From an uncultured Prevotella sp. (lineage in GTDB: Bacteria; Bacteroidota; Bacteroidia; Bacteroidales; Bacteroidaceae), in NCBI GenBank assembly GCA_946614175.1, contig CAMOGP010000004.1:1-33082 (forward strand): DNA of 33,082 nucleotides, read 5' to 3'. Positions 1 through 7,826 of the stretch are shown piece after piece. The first letter of the stretch is position 1; every line of letters starts with the position of its first letter. The notes under the pieces are model-generated. The model searched no databases. It was not told the origin of the DNA and saw only the letters and a list, made by a program, of their open reading frames with translations. Position numbers and translations under genes: made by a program.

Positions 1-1
1 G

Positions 2-139
2 CGCATCATGAACGACATTCACGAGAACTGCGTGAAGTACGGTACACAGGCTGACGGATACATCAACTACGTGAAGGGTGCTAACGTAGCAGGCTTCATG
101 AAAGTTGCTAAGGCCATGATGGCTCAGGGCATCGTATAA
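2..139 (+). CDS. gdhA: NADP-specific glutamate dehydrogenase, C-terminal fragment (5' end outside window)
   Basis: Frame 2 reads RIMNDIHENCVKYGTQADGYINYVKGANVAGFMKVAKAMMAQGIV*, the characteristic GDH C-terminus; stop TAA at 137-139. Confidence 0.88.
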   Translation, partial: RIMNDIHENCVKYGTQADGYINYVKGANVAGFMKVAKAMMAQGIV

Positions 140-170
140 GTAATGACAACACAAAAACAGTTACTATAAA

Positions 171-205
171 AAAAGACTCGCCTCCGAAATGGAAGCGAGT
201 CTTTT
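171..205. terminator. Intrinsic (possibly bidirectional) terminator
   Basis: AAAAGACTCGC (171-181) pairs with GCGAGTCTTTT (195-205), with inner TCC/GGA pairing; T-rich on + and, because of the A-run, on - as well. Lies between convergent gdhA and the Sua5 gene. Confidence 0.85.
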
Positions 206-267
206 ATTATTAATAGTTAGTCTATCGTCTTGACTCCTTTGACTCCTTTAACTCCTTAACTACTTAA

Positions 268-837
268 CTACTTTCTGATAATCACCACCTGGCCGTCGGC
301 AGACAGCTTGATGATGCTTGAAGGCTGATGAGGCTGATGCTCTTGTCGGCGTGTCCAACAAACATAATCCACTTTCTCAAGGATACGCGGATCAATATCA
401 CGGTAATTCTGGGCAGCGGGTTCACCACTAATATTTGCAGATGTTGATACTATCGCCTTTTGGAAGCGGAAACAAAGTTCCTGAGAGAATGCCTCCTTTG
501 TAATACGAATGCCGATAGAGCCATCTTCTGCAATCAGATTGGGTGCTAAATTAACTGCTCCATCAAGAATCAACGTCGTAGGTTTATCTACGCAGTCTAT
601 AAGCTGCCAAGCCACATCGGGCACATTTCTTACATAGCGTTGCAGACGAGCGTCACTGTCAACAAGACAGATAAGCGCTTTAGAATCATCACGCTGTTTA
701 ATTTCATATACACGTTTGACGGCCTCCGCATTAGTAGCATCACAACCGATACCCCATACGGTATCCGTAGGATAGAGAATCACCCCACCCTTTTTCATCG
801 CCTCAATGGCGTTCTTAATATCCTGTTCCTGTGTCAT
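268..837 (-). CDS. L-threonylcarbamoyladenylate synthase (Sua5/YciO/YrdC family)
   Basis: GGVILYPTDTVWGIGCDATN...KALICLV...STSANISGEPA. The track start (861, TTG) lies inside a TAACTTTG promoter box; ATG at 837 (MTQEQDIKNAIEAM) is the better start. Confidence 0.9.
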   Translation of the reverse strand: MTQEQDIKNAIEAMKKGGVILYPTDTVWGIGCDATNAEAVKRVYEIKQRDDSKALICLVDSDARLQRYVRNVPDVAWQLIDCVDKPTTLILDGAVNLAPNLIAEDGSIGIRITKEAFSQELCFRFQKAIVSTSANISGEPAAQNYRDIDPRILEKVDYVCWTRRQEHQPHQPSSIIKLSADGQVVIIRK

Positions 838-858
838 AATATTCTGTTTTTGCGAGTG

Positions 859-866
859 CAAAGTTA
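859..866 (-). promoter_or_regulatory. Bacteroidetes -7 box (TAACTTTG) for the Sua5 gene
   Basis: Reverse complement of CAAAGTTA matches TAnnTTTG; no good -33 TTG seen at expected spacing. Confidence 0.5.
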
Positions 867-928
867 CACATTATTATAATAAAAAAACGACATTTTACTG
901 AAAAAATCCTTAAACACGTTATAAACTA

Positions 929-959
929 TTGGCGGAAAGAAAAAAACTTAGTAACTTTG
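929..959 (+). promoter_or_regulatory. Bacteroidetes-type promoter (TTG-N20-TAACTTTG)
   Basis: TTG at 929-931, TAACTTTG at 952-959, 25 nt upstream of the ATG at 985. Confidence 0.65.
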
Positions 960-984
960 CATCATCGATTAATAAACAAAAAAG

Positions 985-1581
985 ATGAAAAAAATACTGA
1001 TTGCAATGATGCTGACAATGCCAATGGTCATTTCAGCTCAGGACAACACATGGGAGCAGGTACAACAGAACAACCTTGACCAGAAATACATGGTTGGTGC
1101 TGTACCAGAAGTTGATGGTCACGTTGTGTTCTCAACAACAATCAACGCACCCGGTAAAAATGCTCAGCAAATCTATGACATACTTCATGAGGAACTGCTG
1201 AAAATGACAAAAGAGCCCAATCAGATTGAGCAGAGCCGTCTTACACTCGAAGACAAAGAAAACAATAAATTGGTAGCCTCCTATCAGGAGTGGCTTGTTT
1301 TCAAGAATAAGCCTCTGAATTTGGACCGTACTCGTTTCCTTTACCAGATTATTGCTGATTGTAAGGATGGACAGGCCAACGTAAAAGTGAATCGTATCGT
1401 CTATATCTACGATGAGGAGCGTGATATGACAACCTATAAGGCTGAGGAATGGATTACCGACAAATACGGTCTGAACAAGAAAAAGACTAAATTGGCTCGT
1501 GTCAGCGGCAAATTCCGTCGTAAGACCATTGACCGCGTTGACTATATCTTCAACCGTTTCAAACTGTTGCTTCAGAAATAA
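985..1581 (+). CDS. Secreted DUF4468 (TBP-like fold) domain protein
   Basis: Signal peptide MKKILIAMMLTMPMVISAQ; FSTTINAPGKNAQQIYDILHEEL...YQEWLVFKNKPLNLDRTRFLYQIIADCKDGQANVKVNRIVYIYDE. Confidence 0.75.
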   Translation: MKKILIAMMLTMPMVISAQDNTWEQVQQNNLDQKYMVGAVPEVDGHVVFSTTINAPGKNAQQIYDILHEELLKMTKEPNQIEQSRLTLEDKENNKLVASYQEWLVFKNKPLNLDRTRFLYQIIADCKDGQANVKVNRIVYIYDEERDMTTYKAEEWITDKYGLNKKKTKLARVSGKFRRKTIDRVDYIFNRFKLLLQK

Positions 1582-1584
1582 ACT

Positions 1585-1842
1585 ATGTCAGAACAAGAAT
1601 CGCTGCTACCACCTGAAGAGCGCGACAAGGTGGAGCATCCCAAACGTCACAATCTGGAGCCCTTTCGTGACTCCACTAGGACACGTGAACTAAGATTCTG
1701 GCTGAATATCCTTTTTATGATTGGCGCCATTGCAGGCTTAGTGGTCTATTTCCATGCCAGCCAGTCGGTAGCCATGTGGATTTTAGCAGTATCGTGTGGT
1801 TTTAAATTCATAGAATTAGCATTGCGCATACTAAAAATATGA
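1585..1842 (+). CDS. Small two-TM membrane protein of unknown function
   Basis: Hydrophobic segments FWLNILFMIGAIAGLVVYF and VAMWILAVSCGFKFIELAL; stop overlaps the next start (ATGA). Confidence 0.7.
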   Translation: MSEQESLLPPEERDKVEHPKRHNLEPFRDSTRTRELRFWLNILFMIGAIAGLVVYFHASQSVAMWILAVSCGFKFIELALRILKI

Positions 1843-4031
1843 GAAAAAAGCAGTATCTGCTTCTTACAATGATGGCCGTCAGTTTGCTGAACGGCCAATA
1901 TTTGTTAGCACAGACCAATAGAACAACCAACGGATTAGACGGATTTAACAGTTTCGACAGCAACGATCCAAATAGTCGTACATTTAATCCTTTTGACAAC
2001 GACTCTACGAAGCAACACAAAGAGATACCGAAGGGAATCTACACTTGGACCGTTGACCGCAAGTTTGGCGACATCAGAAGAGTTGATGTAGACACCTTAC
2101 CGCATCTATACCCGCAAACCACATTGGCAATGGGACGACAGATGCAATACAACACATTAGGTAATAACTACACAGCTCGACAGAACCGTATTTTCATTGA
2201 CCGTAAGGAGAAACAGCAGTTTGCATTTACCGAGGTTTATGATATGGTACTTAAACAACCCGACGAATTCCATTTCACCAATACACTCTCGCCAATCACC
2301 AACCTGAGTTACGACAACTGTGGAAACAAGACTGATGGCGAAGATCATCTGCAAGCAAAGTTTGCCGTGAATGCAGGTAAACGTGTGGGATTGGGAATGG
2401 ATATAAACTATTCCTACGCTCGAGGATACTACCAGAATCAAAGCATCAGTCATTTTGGTGCCACGTTCTATACGAGTTATTTAGGTGATCAGTATCAGCT
2501 GCATGCCCTCTACTCAACCAACCATCAAAAAGCCACAGAAAATGGTGGTGTCACTAATGATGATTATATCAGGCATCCAGAACTCACAGAGCAGTCATAC
2601 TCTGCCAATGAGATACCTGTCATCCTGCAGCAGAATTGGAATCGTAACGACAACCAGCACCTGTTTCTGACGCATCGCTACAGTCTGGGCTTTTATCAGG
2701 ATGTGCCCATGACAGAGGAAGAGAGAAAGGCAAAGGAATTTGCTTTAGCATCAGCACTTGACAACAAGAAGGATAGTACAGACGCTTCTAACGAAACAGC
2801 TGCTGCAGACTCTGCCATGCTGTTTATGAAACATGAGTTCAAGCCTGTGACCAGCTTCATTCATACCGCAGAAATAAACAGTTATGAGCGCATATATCAG
2901 GCGTACCAGACGCCCACCAAATACTACGCAAACACTTACTATAATCGTTATAACAACTCCTATTCTAACGACTCAATATACGATCTGACTAATTATTTCA
3001 GTTTAAAGAATACCCTTGCTATTGCCTTGATGGAAGGCTTTAATAAATATGCGATGGCAGGTCTGAAAGTCTTTGCCTCTCATGAGTTGCGCCGCGCTAA
3101 GATGCCTTTGTCTATTGCCAGCGACAACGCCATGCTTGGTACTATTAATGAACACAATGTTAGTATCGGTGGACAACTGCAACGCACTCAGGGACACACC
3201 CTCCATTATGACGTCCTGGCTGAGACATGGGTGGCTGGCGAGGATATAGGTCAGTTAAAACTAGATGGACAGGCCGATCTGAATTTCGCATTCTTGGGAG
3301 ACACTGTACGACTAGTTGCCAAGGGCTATTTCCATAGACTAAATCCCACGATGTACGAACGAAAATTTCATGCAAAGCATTTCTGGTGGGATAACAATCT
3401 GGATAAAGAGACACGTACACGCGTTGAAGGAAACTTTACCTACGAGAAAACTAAAACAACATTACGTGTTGCTGTGGAAGAGATTCAGAATTATACCTAC
3501 TACGCTATGTCTTACACACGTGCCAACGACACCAATACGCTGCTCTCGGCTGGTGTCAGACAACATGGTGGTAACCTGCATGTGCTCACTGCCCAACTGG
3601 ATCAGAAACTCAAATTTGGTCCTTTACACTGGGATAATGTATTGACCTACCAGTCAACATCAAATGAAGGCGTGCTGCCCTTACCTACTTTCAATGCATT
3701 CTCGAATCTCTATCTGGAGTTTATGGTAGCTGGTGTGCTGCGTGTGGAGTTGGGCGGTGCTGCTACCTGGTTCACAAAATACGATGCACCCGATTTCTGT
3801 CCAGCCATTAACCAGTTTGCTGTACAAGAAAATGCACAGGCGCGAACAGAGATTGGCAATTTCCCCTTCGTTGACATCTATGCAAACCTGCACCTGAAGC
3901 ATGCACGCTTCTTCCTGATGATGCAGAATGCCACAGCTTCATCATTCAACAGAAATTATTTCCTGACACCACACTACGCACAAAATGATGCAACCATTCA
4001 TTTTGGTGTATCGTGGAACTTCTTCAACTAA
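1839..4031 (+). CDS. Putative outer-membrane porin (Bacteroidetes 'putative porin' family)
   Basis: Signal peptide, PKGIYTWTVDRKFGDIRRVDVDTLPHLYPQTT motif, alternating aromatic beta-strands, terminal aromatic (GVSWNFFN). Confidence 0.75.
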   Translation: MRKKQYLLLTMMAVSLLNGQYLLAQTNRTTNGLDGFNSFDSNDPNSRTFNPFDNDSTKQHKEIPKGIYTWTVDRKFGDIRRVDVDTLPHLYPQTTLAMGRQMQYNTLGNNYTARQNRIFIDRKEKQQFAFTEVYDMVLKQPDEFHFTNTLSPITNLSYDNCGNKTDGEDHLQAKFAVNAGKRVGLGMDINYSYARGYYQNQSISHFGATFYTSYLGDQYQLHALYSTNHQKATENGGVTNDDYIRHPELTEQSYSANEIPVILQQNWNRNDNQHLFLTHRYSLGFYQDVPMTEEERKAKEFALASALDNKKDSTDASNETAAADSAMLFMKHEFKPVTSFIHTAEINSYERIYQAYQTPTKYYANTYYNRYNNSYSNDSIYDLTNYFSLKNTLAIALMEGFNKYAMAGLKVFASHELRRAKMPLSIASDNAMLGTINEHNVSIGGQLQRTQGHTLHYDVLAETWVAGEDIGQLKLDGQADLNFAFLGDTVRLVAKGYFHRLNPTMYERKFHAKHFWWDNNLDKETRTRVEGNFTYEKTKTTLRVAVEEIQNYTYYAMSYTRANDTNTLLSAGVRQHGGNLHVLTAQLDQKLKFGPLHWDNVLTYQSTSNEGVLPLPTFNAFSNLYLEFMVAGVLRVELGGAATWFTKYDAPDFCPAINQFAVQENAQARTEIGNFPFVDIYANLHLKHARFFLMMQNATASSFNRNYFLTPHYAQNDATIHFGVSWNFFN

Positions 4032-4038
4032 AATTTTC

Positions 4039-5412
4039 TTAAGAATAATAGAGAACTTCACACCATAGGATGGCTAAACCAAAAAGCCATCCTATGAGTA
4101 CTTTTAGGGTGATATTCTTTATATACCAACTCAGGTGGATATGTTCAAGTTTCATCAGTGCCAGACCACATACACTACCAACACTAAGAAGACAACCACC
4201 AACTGCTGTACAATAAGCTATAACTTTCCAATAGGTTCCGTTCTGGGCATAGTCACCAGCATTCCATACATCATACATAAAGATATCGCTGGCTGCAATA
4301 GTGAACGAGTCAACAAGACTACTGAGAATACCTGACAGAATGCCAACAATCCACAGATTACCTATTGTTGCATCAATCCAATCGGCCACATCCGTAAATA
4401 CACCCGTTTCACTCACCACGCCAAGTCCCAACATGATACCCATCACGAAGAGCATCTGTTGAATAGCCTCATACTGAATAACACGTGGAATACGGCGTTG
4501 TGATGTTTGGTCGGCATTCATCAACTTGCGATTAAAGGCCTCGTTGACAACCCACAACAAAGCGAGAACCACCAATGCACCAAGAAAAGCAGGCAGACGG
4601 GTGATACTTAGAAAAGTAGGTACGAACCATAAGCCGCCGATACCAACCAAGAACATCAGCATACGCTGCCAACGGTTAAGACGGGTATCGTCACCTCGGA
4701 ATGGTGCTACACCCCATTCAATATCCAAACGGGCCGGCAACTGACGTCCAATAAGATATGTAGGCACCACCCACGATACAAGCGCAGGCCAAGCCAGATA
4801 ACTGGAGAAATTGGAAGCCGTAACAGCCTCATTGGCCCATAACATCAGACCTGTAGGGTCACCAATTACGGTAAAACAACCACCGCAGACAGCAGCCAGC
4901 ACAATAGCAGAGCCTATAAACATACGTTGCGCACGACTCTTCACAATATTATGCATGATAACCAGCATCACAATCGTGGTGGTAAGATTATCCAAATTGG
5001 CAGAAAGTATAAAGCTTGCCAGCGTAATAGTCCAAAGCAGACGTTTTGTATCGCGTGTACGAATCCATTCACTGATAAAGTCAAAACAACCATTTGTATT
5101 CAGTATATCAATGATAGACATCGTTGCCAGAAGATACATGACGATGGCAGCTGCTTTACCCACATACTTCAAGAAAATGCTGTCGTAGATAAAGTTCTTT
5201 ACCTGCTCGCTGGAAGCGGCATTTCCATCGAGAAAAGCCTCATAGGCCCCAGGATGCATATCCATTACAAAGTCATTACCCCAAATGATATAGACTACCC
5301 ATCCTATAGCTGCAAGAAAAATGCTGATAGCAGCCTTATTCACACCTGTAAGGTGAGTCGTAGCAATCAAAAGATAACTAAGCAGCAGCAATAAAATAAT
5401 AATCAATGTCAT
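4039..5412 (-). CDS. nhaD: NhaD-type Na+/H+ antiporter (ArsB/NhaD superfamily)
   Basis: Polytopic; ANLDNLTTTIVMLVIMHNIV, GDPTGLMLWA and VDSFTIAASDIFMYD motifs. Confidence 0.8.
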   Translation of the reverse strand: MTLIIILLLLLSYLLIATTHLTGVNKAAISIFLAAIGWVVYIIWGNDFVMDMHPGAYEAFLDGNAASSEQVKNFIYDSIFLKYVGKAAAIVMYLLATMSIIDILNTNGCFDFISEWIRTRDTKRLLWTITLASFILSANLDNLTTTIVMLVIMHNIVKSRAQRMFIGSAIVLAAVCGGCFTVIGDPTGLMLWANEAVTASNFSSYLAWPALVSWVVPTYLIGRQLPARLDIEWGVAPFRGDDTRLNRWQRMLMFLVGIGGLWFVPTFLSITRLPAFLGALVVLALLWVVNEAFNRKLMNADQTSQRRIPRVIQYEAIQQMLFVMGIMLGLGVVSETGVFTDVADWIDATIGNLWIVGILSGILSSLVDSFTIAASDIFMYDVWNAGDYAQNGTYWKVIAYCTAVGGCLLSVGSVCGLALMKLEHIHLSWYIKNITLKVLIGWLFGLAILWCEVLYYS

Positions 5413-5458
5413 CGGTAAAGACTTTTATAATGGATATACTCTGGGTAATATAAATGAC

Positions 5459-6067
5459 TTACTTCGTCTTTGTCGAGTCAGAAGCAGTCACCTTCTTATA
5501 GCGACGGTTCATACCGTTCACAACATCAGTAGTGATATCGAAACGCTTGTCAGCATAAAGCACGGCTGCCTTGTTGACAATCATATCATACTTCTTGTCT
5601 TTGTTATAGTCGGCCAAGAAATTATCGAGGCTATCCTGAAATGCCTGCAGAAATTTCTGCTGCTCGCTTGCCAACTCGTTTTCCAAACGCTGCTGCAAAG
5701 CCATGATATTCTGCTGCTCGCGCTGCAAATTTGCCTGAGCTGCCTCGGCCTGCTCACGTGATGTAAAACCGTTACTCTGAAGCTTCTGCTGGAATGCTTG
5801 TGCATTCTTCTCCAACTGAGCCGTCTTAGTCTGGATGGTATTACGAGCATTGGTACCCTTCTTCTCCAATTCGAGCGACTTCTCCTTAGCAAACTCATAC
5901 TGTGCTGTCAGAGTATCAATTTCAATGTAGGCGATACGTATACCATCACCACTTGTCGCTACTGCTGCCTCAGGCTCTTCATCCATCTTAGGAGCAGAGT
6001 TATTACAAGCTGATGTAAGACCAACAAGGGTCAGAAGTGCAAAAGCACGGAAAAAGTTTTTTTTCAT
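5459..6067 (-). CDS. OmpH/Skp-family periplasmic chaperone with a lipoprotein signal
   Basis: Lipobox LTSAC; IRIAYIEIDTLTAQYEFAK..., Gln-rich coiled coil, YDMIVNKAAVLYADKRFDITTDVVNGMNRRY. Confidence 0.82.
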   Translation of the reverse strand: MKKNFFRAFALLTLVGLTSACNNSAPKMDEEPEAAVATSGDGIRIAYIEIDTLTAQYEFAKEKSLELEKKGTNARNTIQTKTAQLEKNAQAFQQKLQSNGFTSREQAEAAQANLQREQQNIMALQQRLENELASEQQKFLQAFQDSLDNFLADYNKDKKYDMIVNKAAVLYADKRFDITTDVVNGMNRRYKKVTASDSTKTK

Positions 6068-6085
6068 CTTTTGTTATTGATATTA

Positions 6086-6298
6086 TTAATTATTTCTTTC
6101 ACTAACTGATATGCGACTCCTTGTACGCTGCTCACGATCCTGATCCATCACACAATGAATACCACGTTGACGCATTGCCTTTGAATCATGGATATGTTGC
6201 GACGAGAAGCGCCCATTCTTACGAAAAACCAGTTTTATGCACAAAAATGCCATCGAGATAGCAATTATTAACGTGCTGATTGCAATTATTTCAACCAT
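6086..6298 (-). CDS. Small single-TM protein with FSSQHI-x4-AMRQRGIHCVMDQDRE motif
   Basis: 70 aa, N-terminal TM then a basic tail; resembles a short conserved Bacteroidales ORF from memory; immediately upstream of the ompH-like gene. Confidence 0.6.
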   Translation of the reverse strand: MVEIIAISTLIIAISMAFLCIKLVFRKNGRFSSQHIHDSKAMRQRGIHCVMDQDREQRTRSRISVSERNN

Positions 6299-6304
6299 TT
6301 TTAC

Positions 6305-6326
6305 TAACTTTGCGGTTGCAAAGGTA
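6305..6326. promoter_or_regulatory. Face-to-face pair of -7 boxes for divergent genes
   Basis: TAACTTTG (+) at 6305-6312 and TACCTTTG (-) at 6319-6326; TTG (+) at 6280-6282 with a 22-nt spacer. Confidence 0.5.
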
Positions 6327-6365
6327 ATAATTAAATATTAAACATTAAACAATAAAACATTAAAA

Positions 6366-7817
6366 ATGAATAAAAGCACACTAAAACCTGCTTCTGTATT
6401 TGAACAGTTCGCTAAAATAAACAAAATTCCCCGTCCTTCAAAACGTGAAGAAAAGATGATTGAATACCTCAAGAATTGGGGTGAGAGCCACGGTCTTGAG
6501 ACAAAAGTCGACGAGACGGGCAATGTCTTGATACGCAAGCCAGCCACAAAGGGTTACGAAAATAAAAAGACCGTTATCCTGCAGAGCCATATGGATATGG
6601 TATGCGATAAATTGGTGGATGTTGACTTCGATTTCGACAAGGATGCCATCCAGACCTATGTTGATGGCGACTGGCTGAAGGCTAAGGGCACTACACTAGG
6701 TGCCGATGACGGTATAGGTTGCGCTATCGAACTGGCAATACTCGAAGCACAAGATATTGAGCACGGCCCCTTGGAGTGTGTCTTCACACGTGACGAAGAG
6801 ACTGGACTTAGTGGTGCCGAGGGCATGAAGTCTGGCTTTATGACTGGAGATTACCTCATCAACCTCGACTCAGAGGACGAAGGCGAGATGTTCGTATCAT
6901 GTGCAGGTGGACGCAACACACAGGCTAAATTCACTTTCCAACGCGAAGAGGCACCTGCAGGTTCTTTCTTCCTGCGTGCACAACTGAAAGGTCTTACCGG
7001 TGGTCATTCTGGTGACGATATCAACAAAAAGCGTGCAAACGCTATCAAACTCCTGGGCCGTTTCCTCTTTCAGACTATGAATCGCTACGAGGGCGTACGC
7101 CTGGCACAGTTCCACTCTGGCAAGCTACACAACGCTATTCCTCGCGACGGAATGTTTGTTATAGCTGTTCCTCATGATGTAAAAGAGAACGTTAAGGCCG
7201 ACTGGAACATTTTCTCTGCTCAGGTAGAGGACGAGTTCCACGTTACCGACACCCAAATGGTATGGACAATGGAAAGTACCGAGGCTGAAGCTGTTATCGA
7301 TGCTAAGGTTGCACGCAATTTCGTATGGGCACTGCAAGCAGTGGATAATGGTATCTACGCTATCTGTCAGGATCCCGAACTAAACGGTATGGTAGAGACT
7401 TCTTCAAACATTGCTGCTATCCACTCAGCAGAGACAGAAATAACAATTCTCTCCTCACAGCGTTCTAACGTGATGTCTAATCTCGACAATATGTGTGCCA
7501 CCATCGTAGCTACCTTCCAACTGGCTGGTGCCGAGGCCTACAGCAGCGATGGCTATCCTGCATGGAAGATGAAAGCTGAGAGTAAGTTGCGCGATACTGT
7601 CGTTGAGACCTACAAGGAGCTGTTTGGCAAGGAGCCTGTTGTACGTGGTATCCACGCTGGTTTGGAATGCGGTCTCTTCTCAGAACGCTATCCCAACATC
7701 GACATGATATCATTCGGTCCCACGCTGCGTGATGTTCACACACCCGATGAGCGCTTGTATATCCCCACTGTACAGATGGTATGGGATCACCTATTGCTCA
7801 TTTTGAAACGCATCTAA
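6366..7817 (+). CDS. pepD: Aminoacyl-histidine dipeptidase (PepD, M20 family)
   Basis: QSHMDMVCDK, TTLGADDGIGCAIELAILE, TRDEETGLSGAEGMK, LINLDSEDEGEMFVSCAGG, GGHSGDDINKKRANAIKLLGR, GIHAGLECGLF. Confidence 0.93.
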   Translation: MNKSTLKPASVFEQFAKINKIPRPSKREEKMIEYLKNWGESHGLETKVDETGNVLIRKPATKGYENKKTVILQSHMDMVCDKLVDVDFDFDKDAIQTYVDGDWLKAKGTTLGADDGIGCAIELAILEAQDIEHGPLECVFTRDEETGLSGAEGMKSGFMTGDYLINLDSEDEGEMFVSCAGGRNTQAKFTFQREEAPAGSFFLRAQLKGLTGGHSGDDINKKRANAIKLLGRFLFQTMNRYEGVRLAQFHSGKLHNAIPRDGMFVIAVPHDVKENVKADWNIFSAQVEDEFHVTDTQMVWTMESTEAEAVIDAKVARNFVWALQAVDNGIYAICQDPELNGMVETSSNIAAIHSAETEITILSSQRSNVMSNLDNMCATIVATFQLAGAEAYSSDGYPAWKMKAESKLRDTVVETYKELFGKEPVVRGIHAGLECGLFSERYPNIDMISFGPTLRDVHTPDERLYIPTVQMVWDHLLLILKRI

Positions 7818-7826
7818 TATAATAAG

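Noticed and set aside
838-861. N-terminal extension of the Sua5 ORF from TTG at 861
   Set aside because: The extension codes through a TAACTTTG promoter box; ATG at 837 fits the family N-terminus better.
4811-5394. Overlapping + strand ORFs (125 and 155 aa) opposite the nhaD-like gene
   Set aside because: Composition (Thr/Ile/Asn/Arg rich, no domain) fits an antisense shadow of a well-supported membrane protein gene.
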